Assembly (NCBI GenBank): GCA_016110215.1
Contig: JADWQD010000011.1
Coordinates: 1,302,001 to 1,366,000, forward strand
DNA: 64,000 nucleotides
Reading direction: 5' to 3'
Source: Capronia americana
Lineage: Eukaryota; Ascomycota; Eurotiomycetes; Chaetothyriales; Herpotrichiellaceae
Position numbers and translations under genes: made by a program. The notes beneath the pieces are model-generated. The model had not been told where the DNA came from and ran no database searches. It was given only the letters and a program-made list of their open reading frames with translations. Shown one piece after another: positions 1 through 11,379 of this stretch; position 1 is the first letter of the stretch; each line of letters opens with the position of its first letter.

Positions 1-1541
1 AGGCATATGGTTCAAATCCGACCCCTGGGTTGAAAGACCCCTCGGACCCATCCAAAGGACAAAAGAAAATCATTGTCGAGTTCTCATCCCCGAATATTGC
101 GAAAGAGTTCCACGCAGGCCATCTCCGAAGTACCATCATCGGCGGGTTTTTGGCGAAGCTCTATCAAATCCTGGGCTGGGAAGTGTTGAGGATGAACTAC
201 CTGGGGGATTGGGGCAAACAGTATGGTCTGCTGGCAAATGGCTTCAAGCGATTCGGCAGTCAAGAAGAATTGGACAAGAACTCGATCGCACATCTGTTCC
301 AAGTTTATGTCCAAATCAATAAGGTGAAAGAAGCCCAAGATGGCCCGATTAACGAGCTGAAGAAGGAGATCAAGGAGAAGAAAGCCAAAGGCGAAGATGT
401 GTCTGAGCTGGAGGCCAAGCTTGCGCCGATGGTGGAAGAGAGTGAAGACGAAAAGGCGAGGAAGTATTTCCGGAGCATGGAAGAGGGAGATCCCGAAGCC
501 TTGGCTTTGTGGCAACAGTTCAGGGACATGAGTATCAAGAAATACCAGAAGACATACGCCAGGTTGAACATCGCCTTCGACGTCTACTCCGGCGAATCAC
601 AGGTGAAGCAAGAGACGATCAAGCAGGTGTTGGACAGTCTGATGGCGCAAAAGATCGCAGAAGAATCCGAAGGCGCGATTCTGATTGACTTCGCAAAACA
701 TGGCGCGAAGAAGCTCAATAAAGCTATCATCGTGAGGAAGGACGGCACACCGCTATACTTGACCCGAGACCTGGCTGCCATCCTGGAGCGATATAACGAG
801 TATCATTTCGACAAGATGATCTACGTTGTTGCGGACCAGCAGAACGAACACATCGCGCAGCTTTTCAAGACGACCGAGATCAGTGGGCACAAGGACATTG
901 CCGACAAATGCGAGCACATTTCCTTCGGCATGGTCAAGGGCATGAGCACACGAAAAGGCACGGTCAAGTTCCTGGACGACATCATCCAGACGGTCAAGGA
1001 TACCATGCTCGAAGTGATGAAGAAAAACGATCAGAAATACTCGGCACTGGATGACCCAGAAGCCGTGGCAGACACTCTAGCTATCACGGCGATCATGGTG
1101 CAGGATTTGACAGGCAAGGTTCGAAACGGCTACGAATTCAACATCAACCAGATGACGGCATTTGAGGGCGACACCGGCCCATACCTGCAGTACGCGCACG
1201 CGAGGTTGTGTTCGATCGAACGGAAAGCCAACGCAGACCTCAGCGCGCTGGGCTCCGCCGACCTCTCACTGCTGCAAGAGACTCACGCTATCAATTTAGC
1301 ACGATCCCTCGCCCAGTACCCCGACGTTGTCCTCAACACGCTCAAGACTCGCGAGCCGGCTACCGTGCTGACTTACTTGTTCAAGATGGCCCACGCGCTG
1401 AGTTCAAGTTACGACCACTTGCAGGTCGTCGGAAGTGAACCTGAGCTCCAGAAAGCCCGGTTGGCACTATACGAGGCTGCTCGGCAAGTGCTATGGAATG
1501 GCATGACCTTGCTCGGATTAACCCCGGTTGAGAGGATGTAA
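1..1541 (+). CDS. RRS1: Arginyl-tRNA synthetase, C-terminal part (5' end outside window)
   Basis: Class I aminoacyl-tRNA synthetase that charges tRNA-Arg in the cytosol and/or mitochondria. The frame is open from the first bases of the window and has no internal in-frame ATG at its left edge, so the N-terminal domain lies upstream. Seen in the sequence: the HIGH-equivalent HAGH followed by LRSTIIGG near the left end, the GDWGKQ(Y/F)GLL block, the KMSKS-equivalent GMSTRKG at about 945-965, and the C-terminal anticodon-binding DALR-type helices ending in LLGLTPVERM. No intron is needed in the visible part. The family assignment is very secure; the missing N-terminus prevents deciding whether a mitochondrial targeting peptide is present. 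Confidence 0.97.
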   Translation, partial: AYGSNPTPGLKDPSDPSKGQKKIIVEFSSPNIAKEFHAGHLRSTIIGGFLAKLYQILGWEVLRMNYLGDWGKQYGLLANGFKRFGSQEELDKNSIAHLFQVYVQINKVKEAQDGPINELKKEIKEKKAKGEDVSELEAKLAPMVEESEDEKARKYFRSMEEGDPEALALWQQFRDMSIKKYQKTYARLNIAFDVYSGESQVKQETIKQVLDSLMAQKIAEESEGAILIDFAKHGAKKLNKAIIVRKDGTPLYLTRDLAAILERYNEYHFDKMIYVVADQQNEHIAQLFKTTEISGHKDIADKCEHISFGMVKGMSTRKGTVKFLDDIIQTVKDTMLEVMKKNDQKYSALDDPEAVADTLAITAIMVQDLTGKVRNGYEFNINQMTAFEGDTGPYLQYAHARLCSIERKANADLSALGSADLSLLQETHAINLARSLAQYPDVVLNTLKTREPATVLTYLFKMAHALSSSYDHLQVVGSEPELQKARLALYEAARQVLWNGMTLLGLTPVERM

Positions 1542-4161
1542 GGACAGACAATCGAACGCAGAGGAACTTTTGTCGGAGTGTTTAATGTGTGGACAGGGAT
1601 GGGTCTGGCATTTCAGCGGGAGATTCCGGAATAGGCACTTTCCTGAAGGATTAATTCCCTGCTCCTCTAACCTGGAGTTCGGCCGTGAGTTCATGCAAGA
1701 GGACAAGCGCGAACCACGGATGACCGGCCGATCAGGGACTTAGGGCAGGGCATCAGGCTGATAAGAACACGGGGCAGCTGCATGAACTAGCCTTATGCGC
1801 GGTACACGGGGGCCTTGTACCTAGGAAGACATTGATGATGCGATGTCGTCCTGCCATGGCTGGATGTGGTGAGGGTGCATCCCGCGAAGGCAGAGTAGGG
1901 TCTAGTCAGGGCAAAAATTTGTTTGCCAGCGTCACAGTGCGTTGGGCAGCCACACTTAGCTGATCATCATCCTTCTTGCCACCATTCTCATCCGGACCGG
2001 ATCTGGAGGGGTACCGGGTCTTGTTAAAATGCTCAGGTAGACTATGAAAAATGTGGAAGGAGAGGGAGCATTTGGGGGGGATAAAGTGTGATGCCTAGGT
2101 CAACAGAGTGCATTCCGCTTGGCTAGGCACAGCTTGCGCGAGCTCGAACCTGACAGGCAGAACAGGGTGGATGTTTTCTGCCACGACGAAAGGGCCATGC
2201 AGCGTATAAACCGCTTCCAACACTGGAGGGGTAATCTGATGCATGGAGGGGATGGCAGCGACGAGGGTGAGCACGGGTAGCGCATTGAGCGAATCTTGGA
2301 TCGGGCCCTTTGCTGTGTGTAGGCTCCCCGCGTTTGCTGCTGGCCAACAAATAGGCTGCCGTGTAACGATCAGGTCATGGTGTTGTATCACAATGCCATC
2401 CCCTTCGTGAACGCCACTCCACGTTCCGTGTGACACCTGGAGGATGCTGGCAGGCTGGAGGGATTCAGGCGGATACACACACCTCTGACGGCTTGCTTCC
2501 CTCGCTCGTTACACGTTGAGGGACAGACAGAGAGATAGTGTAGGCAGCGCGCTATCATGCGAACCTTGACTGCCTGGTCATGTTTGACAGAGCATCCCTG
2601 CTGACGTCGATTTGTGGTTGAGAACCACCGCAAGCGAACGCGAGATGCTGATGGCGACGAGGGCTAGGAAGCGAAGAGCAGAGAAGGGTGGCAGAGGGTG
2701 GCAGAGGGCGGCAGTCACATTCCCCGAGTGGATGTCCTCGTCCGCTCGTGCCTGCAACTAGAGCTGGGATGTGCGTGGTGCGTAGGTTGGGCAGCTCATT
2801 GGGCTTTATCTGCCACTCATATTGCAGCAAACGTTCATTAATGCGGCACATCACGCAACTAATTCTGACCAGCCCTTGACCGGCGAGTGTTGAGACGAGA
2901 AACAAGGGCGGAGGGGTTGATGGCCTTTGAACGCCGGCTGGTGGATTGGCTCTCACTTGTGCCTTGCCTGCCTGTCCCTCACTCGACTCTCACCCGCCCC
3001 TCTCTCGCACACACATTCTTTCGTTTCGCCGCGCCATTTTCGACAACTCGAGGATAGGCCCCTGCTCTGCCTATTGCTGCCTCCGAATCCTGTTCGTCAT
3101 CCTGCAGGCAGTCACCAGTCAAGTCGACGGGCATCCCGCCGGCCTCTGAATCTTTTCTGTCTTCTTTGCCCCTCGCTGCTCCGCGTTGCCTGCCTCTGCC
3201 TCTGCTTCTGCCTCCAGGGACGCGTAGTGGGGTTGAGGAAGAATGACTCCTCTGCAAAAGAAATCCGAGCATAGGCGCCATTAAATCTTACGTTTGTCCA
3301 TATCACCAGCAAAGATCTCATATCAGTTTCTTTCATTTGTGTTTGGCAGATCTCTGCGGCCTGCCTTTGCATTGACAGGCGCGCATTCTTGGTTGGCAAA
3401 TCAAGATCGCACACGATTACCGCTTCACTCACTAAGGATCGTCATTGAAACACTACGAGACCTGCTTTTTTGCTCGTCGCCCTCCGGCAGGAAACTGCAC
3501 TGGCCGAAGCGCAATCGCCTGTGCGACCGGAGATTTGCATCATATCTACAAAGTCATTGTCACAGCATCGGGAGGTGGAACAAGCCTGAGGCAACTTGAG
3601 CACCGACTCGTCCTGTAACCCCCGAGCGAAGAACGAGGGAAGCGCACAATTGCGCGGTTGGGACGAAAAGGCCTCCGGGATGGACGCCCCTCAATACCTC
3701 CAAGACTGAAAAATACAGAATTAGAAAGGGTCAATTGGGCCAGAGCTGAGGGCCAGGACGTCTGGCACACCTGGGACCAGACAATATATCAATTGCTATT
3801 TCAGCAAACAAAACCCCCCGGGACGAGCCATCAGCCACGAGCCGCGCCCGATTTGTTGGTCATCACCATTCAGAAATCCAGCACAGTCGGTGGCTTTTCG
3901 TGCCAGTCTTTGGCCGCCCCGGGACCCAGAACAGCCTTACAGGCCCCTGCAAAAAGTACTTTGCCGTGAATTTTAGCGGATTATCATTCGTGGCCAGGGC
4001 AGGGACCCTGACTCTCCACATCTCTCAACCCCCATCACAACCACATTCTTCGGCCACGTCCAAGAATAGGCTGGTAAGCCAGCCCCCTTGCGCTTGTTCA
4101 AGTATAACAATCAACTTGCACAATCGCCAAAGTCTGGTCCCTTTCAACCACCGTCGCTCCC
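1542..4161. other. Intergenic region, about 2.6 kb
   Basis: Several open frames of 60-130 codons occur on both strands but show no recognisable domain, no codon pattern like the neighbours and no convincing splice joins. The stretch from about 2960 to 3220 is pyrimidine-rich on the plus strand and probably belongs to the promoter or 5' leader of the next gene. I see no tRNA or repeat here. Confidence 0.6.
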
Positions 4162-6165
4162 ATGCCAGAACCTGATCGTCGTCGTCCCCGAGTCGCCACT
4201 TGTGAGGACTGGGACGAAGATGCTCAAACAACCCGCCCGGGCAGCCAAACAACTGCCAATGTCTCCGCCAAACGCTCCGACCAAGACCTCGTTCCTCGGC
4301 AACGAGAAATGAATGATTTCTACGTAGCCGGCGGAGACTCGGGATATGCCAGCCGTGCCGCAACGACAGTTAGCGAATCCACCTCCTCAAGTCGTCGGAG
4401 GATGCCTGACCTCAAACTCGACACCGCCGGCATTCGCGAGCGGGAGCGGCATCCTTATCTGTATTCTCAGACCGCTGTCCCCAGACCACCAACTCGCCGC
4501 CAGTCTACATCTCAGTCGAAAGAACCTTCGCCCGAAAAACGCCCGACCAGAGTCAGAGATGAACTTCCTGAGAGAGGGTATGCCGAGAATTACACAAATC
4601 CATCCGATCCGAAGCAAGCGGCTAGAGCGAGCCATCCGCCCCATTCTCCAGTGGCTGTGAAGATGGCAGTTCCAAAGAGCACCAAAGATGACCAATCTGT
4701 GACCACTAGGAGCAGGAGGCCGTCGTCGAATCAGCACCCCAGGCCAGTGAGCATGTTGCCCCCAAATGCATCGATGCCGATACAGTACGCCATGTATCCT
4801 GCATACGCACATCCGAGCATTGCGACATCGGGCTACGCAACTCCAGTCACGCCATCAGGTCCGTACGGTCCAATCCCGTTCTCGTACGCGCCTCATCCTA
4901 CCTTGCCAACACCGTCGTATGCGCCGTATCTGCCTCCGCCTTCTTACTTCGACCAATTACCTGAACCACGATCAGCCAGACCAAGTCGGCATCCAAGCCC
5001 TGTTCGGCGAACAAGCGCATATGGCGAACCGGTCATCAAGCAGGGCTATCCTGACTCGGCAATGACGTCTCTTGAACGCATTCCTTCGAAAGAGAGTCGA
5101 CCAGCACTTCCTTCGCACAAGTCTGCTCGGAGCGTTGAGGTTGATCGAGGGCAGATGCTCCCTCCACCTCGGCCACAGCAGCCCGAGGTCGTCCTCGGAC
5201 GAAGACCCAGCAACAGAAGGTCCCAGACTTATCATCCGCAAGAGCCTACTGTCCGCGAGAGAGTCGTCTTCGAGCCGGACCAGTATGACAGCGAAGATGA
5301 CCGTGATTACGGTCACCACGTCCGCGCCGCGCCTCCACCGGCTTTTCGTGAACGCAGAGAGTCTTCCTCCCGCCCACCTTCATCATACCGCCCGCCTACA
5401 CATGCGGAGCCCCGTGAGCGACCTCCAGCGAGAAAGTCCGTCTCATATTCCGCAGGAACAACCGTTACGAAGGTAGCATCCTCTTCCTCGCATGCTATGC
5501 CTCGGCGTATGACCGTACCTCTGGAGCAAAAGGAGGCAGAGGTGGAGGAGTACCAAATGAAACGAAACAGTGCGGCTGCCGCTGCTAGTGGCTTGACGGT
5601 TGAAGCCCTCCGCAAGCTCGATCAGCGCACTTCGAGTTCGAAATCCGAAACGGGAAGTAACTTCAGCCATCAGTCGTCATCCAAAGATTCGTCTGGGCGC
5701 GATCGAAGTCAGACTGCCGGCGGTACTAAGACCAGTATAATGCTCCCTGGTGGAATGAACGTGACCATTCCTGAAGGCTATATGAGCAGAGACGGTCGCC
5801 CTCTTAGCATCAACATCGGGGGTCTTGTTGTCTCGGTTGCTGCAGAAGGCAAAGAGAACGAACGTCCCAAGGAGCAGAAGAGAATTGAACGCGCACCCAG
5901 TGTTGCGAGTCGGACTTCCAAGAGGAGTGCTGCCAGTAGCGTCGTCTCCAACCCTCGGGGCCGAGACATGCCACCTTCTGCTTCTCGACGACCATCGCAG
6001 CTGGAAGATCGTGTTCCGACGAGTCTGAGATCGAGCCGTCAGCCCAGTCGAGCCCCGAGCATGAACCGAGGCAGCCATGACTACTCCTCTAAACGACAAA
6101 GTGTCGACTACAGCAAGGAAATTGATTATAACAGAGAATATGACGACTTCTACGCGGCAGGATGA
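4162..6165 (+). CDS. Large disordered Ser/Pro/Arg-rich hypothetical protein
   Basis: Single-exon protein of 667 residues, not assigned to a known enzyme family. It is dominated by Ser, Pro, Arg and Gln, with a Pro/Tyr/Ala-rich stretch at about residues 200-270 (repeats of the SYAP/PYxP kind) and basic Ser-rich tracts elsewhere. A more ordered segment lies at about 515-570, where hydrophobic residues return (SIMLPGGMNVTIPEGYM, then INIGGLVVSV). No signal peptide or membrane segment is visible. The first ATG is at 4162, but a second Met at 4311 opens with the motif MNDFYVAGGDSGY and could be the true start. Proteins with a DSGY-type N-terminus and a conserved C-terminal patch are common in Pezizomycotina. 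Function unknown; reality of the gene is supported by length and strong coding bias. Confidence 0.85.
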   Translation: MPEPDRRRPRVATCEDWDEDAQTTRPGSQTTANVSAKRSDQDLVPRQREMNDFYVAGGDSGYASRAATTVSESTSSSRRRMPDLKLDTAGIRERERHPYLYSQTAVPRPPTRRQSTSQSKEPSPEKRPTRVRDELPERGYAENYTNPSDPKQAARASHPPHSPVAVKMAVPKSTKDDQSVTTRSRRPSSNQHPRPVSMLPPNASMPIQYAMYPAYAHPSIATSGYATPVTPSGPYGPIPFSYAPHPTLPTPSYAPYLPPPSYFDQLPEPRSARPSRHPSPVRRTSAYGEPVIKQGYPDSAMTSLERIPSKESRPALPSHKSARSVEVDRGQMLPPPRPQQPEVVLGRRPSNRRSQTYHPQEPTVRERVVFEPDQYDSEDDRDYGHHVRAAPPPAFRERRESSSRPPSSYRPPTHAEPRERPPARKSVSYSAGTTVTKVASSSSHAMPRRMTVPLEQKEAEVEEYQMKRNSAAAAASGLTVEALRKLDQRTSSSKSETGSNFSHQSSSKDSSGRDRSQTAGGTKTSIMLPGGMNVTIPEGYMSRDGRPLSINIGGLVVSVAAEGKENERPKEQKRIERAPSVASRTSKRSAASSVVSNPRGRDMPPSASRRPSQLEDRVPTSLRSSRQPSRAPSMNRGSHDYSSKRQSVDYSKEIDYNREYDDFYAAG

Positions 6166-7570
6166 TTTGGGATGGTTGGACATACGTTTCTGCGCATGTA
6201 TTTTGTGCTACGGGTGGTTGTCTGAGCGGATTTGCCCCATCCTCTACCCGTTGGTTGGCTATTCTGACGTGTCGTTTCTGCAACCCTTTTTCTTTCCTAC
6301 CTTTTGCTCAGGGCCAGTTGTTTCCAAGAATGTTATGGCTTTGGGTATTCGTTTCTCCGGGCAGGCCGCACTCTTGACGAGGCTGGCCGTGCTTGCGTCG
6401 CCGTTGCTGCTCTCCTGTTGGGCAAGGATGTTTGCCAAACGCTTTTCTGATGGCAAAAGCAAAGCAGAAAAAGAAATCAAAAAGTCCAACAAAAGTTACT
6501 TGATACCCCCCGACTCGCTTTCAGCATAGCTGGAGGCAGCGGATTGTGGTTTTCGCCCAGGAAGGTGGAAAACTATGTTGGTTAGCTGGGCTACCGACAT
6601 GAAAAGCAGCGAGCGGCAGTTTTCTGGGTCTTATGGCTTGGGGTTGATGTGTTGATATACAACTTGTGGCATGCATGCACTTCTATTTATTCTGTTGTGG
6701 GAGCTTTCGGAGCCGTGGCCGTTGGGCTTCTTGGGCTAAGGGGTATCGGGTACGGCTTTTGCGCCACGGTTACCTCAAAGCAACGTTGTCTGGTTCTTCA
6801 ACTTCTTGTTCTGACGACCTTGTTACGATTTCATACGATTTGACGAAGAGAGGGGATGGAAAAATCCAAAATTGAAACTAGGCCAGACGCGGTCGATCTC
6901 CTGTGTGGTACAGTAGAGAGGGAGGGAGAGAGGGAGGGAGTGTAAGAGAGCTACAGGAGCTCTCGAAGGCACGCTCGAAGAGGAAGCCGGTTCCTGTCCC
7001 AAGGCTGAATACAGCAGGGTAGAGTAGGGGTAGACAGATACTTTAGCGGGAAACAATATTCAAGATCAAGATCAGCATCAAGATCAATATCGAAGAACCA
7101 AGAGTCTGAATGCTGAAACTCGAAAACCCAGACCTCCTGGCCCTCCTTGGATAGTAACGCATTAGATAGCTGAAGCGGCTTGTCTGCTATATCCGCGTAT
7201 ACATGTTCATTTCCCCGAGATTATAGCTATAATTACTTCCGCCTAGTAATAATAGCTTTGAAAGAAGGTCCGAGGGAACGATGCGCCAGCATCCTGCAGG
7301 TGGACAGGTGCCAGTGGATCTGGGTCACGGCAACTCGTAGACTGTTGGGAACAGACGGTGTAGTAGGTATATGCAGATGGTATTATTAGTAGTCGTAATC
7401 TATATCCCAAGACGCAACCAAGGAGATCAATCGTGACATCGTCAGTGCCAGTCCCGTAACCACATATGTAAACCAAATATGCTATGCTTTTTGCAGAAAA
7501 CTCATATCCGAGATATGTCTGCACAATAACGCTTGCTGGTAAAACAAAACATCCACACCCTTGATTCTCG
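6166..7570. other. Convergent 3' intergenic region
   Basis: About 1.4 kb between two convergent genes. It contains AT-richer stretches and short open frames only, and a hexamer-type simple repeat at 7061-7092. It probably holds the 3' UTRs of both neighbours. No RNA gene recognised. Confidence 0.6.
7061..7092. repeat. AAGATC-type simple repeat
   Basis: Imperfect tandem hexamers (CAAGAT/CAGCAT variants) in the 3' flank of the FLC-family gene. Seen directly. Confidence 0.7.
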
Positions 7571-9760
7571 CTACTTGTGCCGGTACTGCTCAAAAGCCAG
7601 GTCGGGCAATCTGGGCTCCCGCGAGAAGGGTGGAGGACTTCCACTATGGTCACTTCTTCCTTGGCTCAGGCTGCGGTAGCCGCTCTTGCCCATCTCGGCG
7701 CCTTTGGTGACAAGCGTTTCCTGGCTCTCATCTAGTCGAGGTCCGAAGCGTGAGTAAGCCTGGGCACGCACTTGATCGTAGCCGCCGAATTCGGACGGTT
7801 TGCGGTCGTGCCGGGCTGGTGAAGAGAAGGGAGTTGGTTGCATGAGGAATGCGTCGCCCTCCAGGTCTTGGGAAAGATGCTTCTCTGCCGCCTTGCGGCG
7901 CTTGCGGTGAGGATTCTCCCGGAAACAGGTGATGATGCTGTTGATCACGATCAGCAGCGCAAGGATGGCGGTCAGGCCAGATTGCACTGCGATCAAGACG
8001 ACACCGGTGATGGTCTTGGTGGTTTGGGCGATTCCGAGCTCCTCCACAAAGACCAAAATGCAGATCACGGACAAGACTCGGACGATCTGGATGATAATGT
8101 TGATCCAGTTGCCGGATTTGCGCTGGTACGGTCGGCTCCAGAGCAACAGAATGAGCATCAGAGACTCGATGGCGAGTTGGCCGATGGTCTGAACCAAGCC
8201 GTGGCCGTCACCGGCAGCGAGCACGCATCCTTTGGCGAACATGTAGATCATGGCTGGGATAAAGAGCCACCAGTAACCCTTCTTGTAGTTCTCATAAAAC
8301 AGCTTGTACTTCTTCCAGGTCTCCTTGTTCTCGAAAAGAGCGTGGGCATTGCCTTCGATTTTCTTCAGTTTCCGGACCACGGTGAAAATCTTCCAGGTGT
8401 AAAACGCAAGGAGCGCGGTGAAAGTGCCGAGCGTGACAGCAGCAAGGACCTTGGCGGCCCAAGAATCGCCATGGGTGAATTGGAAAATACAATACAGTGT
8501 CCAGACACCGTAGAGTAAGAATATCAAGTTGGTGATTGTTTGGAACATGATACGCCAGTATTCCTTGCGGAACGTCATCAAGCTCTTGGGAAACTTGCCG
8601 AAGAGTGCCCATGCCTCCAGAATGACCTTGAACAGCAGGATACCGACGACGATGGCCGAAAGGACGATGGCGAAGATCAAGAGTACCGTCATAAAGGTAT
8701 TGGCCTGTGGAATGGTAAGCTGCTCGACGTAGCCCTGAATTCCCTGAACGAGGTGAGACTCCTGAGAGGTGCCCGAGCCGGAGTCGTCGTCGGTACCGTT
8801 GACGGAAGTGGTGACTTGGCGTGCCACCAGAAGAAGTGCACGCTTTGCGATGCCGCTCGTCGTGGTGACCGTAGTGCCGTCGGGATAGACCAAAGTGGCG
8901 TTCTTGAGGTAATCGTAGCTGTTATTGGTCAAGTTGCCCCCAGTATGCGATCTGAACGAGTCGATGGAGGTTTGCAAGCCACCCCATGACACGAGGCCCG
9001 TGCTGAAGGCGAAATTCTTTGAGAAGCTGCGATAGACGCCAGGGTAATTGACCGAGTGCATACCATTCATCGCCATCCCCTGGAACCACCACATCACTTC
9101 GAAGAAGCCGGGGCTGGAACTGGTCGAACCGGGATGCGCACCACTGGCTGCTGCACCCACTAAGGAGACGGCCAAAGCACCAGCAGCAATGGCGGCGGCC
9201 ACGTACGATACAGCCGGCACATCTGTGGTTTTCCCATTAGAAACACCCGATTGTACACAAGCCACTTCTGAACCGTCTTTGGCCTTGAGAACCAGCTGAG
9301 CATTTCCATCGAGATCGGGGAGTGAATAGGCTATCGATGGGATGAGGGAGGTATAGGAGGAGGGGATCACTTGTGACCCGTTCGCAGCAAATGTGCCCGC
9401 AGGTACTGGACGGTGTTAGCATGGCATATCCGATTGTGATGAGACATCAGGCTTACCAGGACATAGCTGATCGACCTTGGTGTCATCGGCACAGGGATCA
9501 AAACTGTTGTTGTACACCTTGACGCCGTACGCCGTCACGACCAACTCGGCGGTGACAAACTGTTCCTTGGTGCTGGTGCCAGACACGTCGAAATCAATAT
9601 TGTTGGTCGACTTGTCGAATGAGATGTCGACGTGGTTGACTTTTATCGTGGACGAGCCGTTGTTGCAGTTCGAGAAGCCATTGGTCTTCAGCACATCGGT
9701 TGCCAGCACAGATGGCACCAGAGCCAGCGAGGCCAACGCTACCACCGACGCCCTCCACAT
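7571..9760 (-). CDS. TRP-like/flavin carrier (FLC) family membrane protein
   Basis: Two exons, 9457-9760 and 7571-9405, joined across a 51 bp intron (9406-9456), giving 712 residues. The start is the ATG at 9760, whose product opens with a typical secretory signal (MWRASVVALASLALVPSVLA). Residues about 23-160 form a Cys-containing lumenal ML-like domain. From about 165 onward there are roughly eight to nine hydrophobic segments, with a charged loop before FLFENKETWKKYKLFYENY-type sequence, and a polar cytosolic tail rich in Ser/Arg. This order matches the fungal TRP-like family (TRP_N plus TRP; yeast Flc1-3, fission yeast Pkd2), proteins of the ER and plasma membrane linked to FAD transport, calcium and cell-wall maintenance. 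The exact transported species cannot be told from sequence. Confidence 0.93.
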
Positions 9761-11379
9761 GGTGATATGTGTGCTGTGTACTCGACTATGGGCTCCTGTG
9801 GCCGTCACCCTCTCTTTCCAATACCACCTCCTAAACCCGTGTATCCCAAACGAAGATGGAAATGAGATGAGATTCTGGACGTGTGCAAGGAAGCGTCGAA
9901 CGAGTGACTGTTGGAAGGAATCAAAATGGTCGGGAGCGAACGTGTGAAGCAGAGGGAAAGCGAGCGACTCAGAATATGCAGGAATGAAAAGAATGGGTTT
10001 TCAGCTGAAGTCTTGATTGCGGGCAAGACGATGCAGATATGCCTCATCATCGCCTTGGATGCGCTTAAAGACGCCGTTTCAAGCTGTGGGCACCTGGAGG
10101 GAGACGACAGCGTCTGGAGGGTCCGCCCAAAACCATCGTTCGGCAAGTGGAGTTTTGGGGTAAGTGGCGCTTTTGGGAAAATCTTTGGGCGTGTGTGACT
10201 GGGTGTGTGGTTCCTGCGCCGTAGCCAAGCACTTGGATCCTCAGGGGGCGTCGGTGCCCACCCGAGCCACCGCGAATGGCGCCAGCCAGTAGTCCCGGCT
10301 GGCGGTGGTCCCCTGTGGTGGCTCGGTCCATGCGAATGGCACCCAAAAGGTCCTGTGTGTTTTGCCCTCGACATGAGAGCGGCTGCTAGGAGATGCAAGC
10401 AGGGACCACGTTCTTCACTGTCAGCTTGCCTATTACCGTGTTGCTGTTTGTGTGTCCGCACCATCTTTCGGTGACTGGTACGAGTAATCTACTGCCTAAA
10501 ATGATGGAAAAGTGAACGGCTTCCGCACATCAGTGGGACCCCCCAGCAGTTTTGGCGTTGAGGCGCAGCCCGAACCATGCAAGACATGCCCACCTGTTGG
10601 GGTTCGCTGGGTTCGCCAATTCGTCTGGAAGCTCGAGCTTTCGGCCTGCTGCGCCTCGCCGAACTCCTTCTGAATCCTTCAAAGGATTTGGCGACGTCTG
10701 TCTTTGGTCTTTGGTCTTTGGTACCTGCATATCGGGACTCCTGTCAGCATCTTCTGGTCATGCAGGCACGAAGAACGCGAGACGCAAATTCTGACTTCCC
10801 TGCGCTATCGCACGCCGAGAGCCAGGGCAAAATGGAGATGCATTTTCGATCAAGCATTTGCATCTCTCGGGTGCTCAAGAAAAGCCAAGGGCGCTGGGCG
10901 TGGATCCGCCCAGCGAGATCCTAATAATAGCTGGAGCCACTTCTTTAACCGACGCGCATGCTCACAGCCTCGTCGACTTCCGGAGCACAGGCCTCAACCA
11001 AAAAGCGCCGTGGTTGAGAGCTTTGAGCTTCATCATGCCAAAAAGACGGCCAAATATGCAGAGATGCAGGGGCGGCAACCTTCCTACAGTAAACGTGGCA
11101 GCAGTTTAGGGCGCTAGAGGATCTTCTGTTGTTGTAGTAGTGTACATTTTCCGGTTCCCTTCCATCATGGCATCTCGTGATGCAAGAAGCGCCCATTCAT
11201 CTTCGTTGTGTGAAAGAGCTACTGGACACCCCATTCATCTCGTCAGAAAATTGGTCACTTCTCCTCTTGAAGCAGCACACAGATCGCTCCAGGCTTGCCG
11301 CTCCGACGTCCTGGACCCCCCCCCCCCCCCCGAAATGCATCACGTCCCGTCTGCTACAGCACCAGACGCCTCCGGTCCA
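9761..11379. other. Intergenic region upstream of the FLC-family gene
   Basis: About 1.6 kb between the FLC-family start and the HRP1 stop, both on the minus strand. A long minus-strand frame at 9805-10464 runs through the presumed 5' leader but encodes only low-complexity His/Ser/Pro-rich sequence. It contains no supported gene; the part near 11100-11379 is likely HRP1 3' UTR and carries a 16-base C run. Confidence 0.6.
11316..11331. repeat. Homopolymer of 16 C
   Basis: Uninterrupted run of sixteen C residues (G on the transcribed-sense strand of HRP1) about 50 bp past the HRP1 stop codon, so likely a G-run inside the mRNA 3' UTR. Confidence 0.9.

Noticed and set aside
8..20. GGTTCAAATCC resembling a tRNA B box
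   Set aside because: It lies inside the arginyl-tRNA synthetase coding frame and no A box or acceptor stem is present.
2095..2478. 127-codon minus-strand frame
   Set aside because: No family features and isolated in a long intergenic region.
9805..10464. 219-codon minus-strand frame before the FLC-family gene
   Set aside because: Runs through the presumed 5' leader, His/Ser/Pro-rich, and no splice join links it to the signal-peptide start at 9760.
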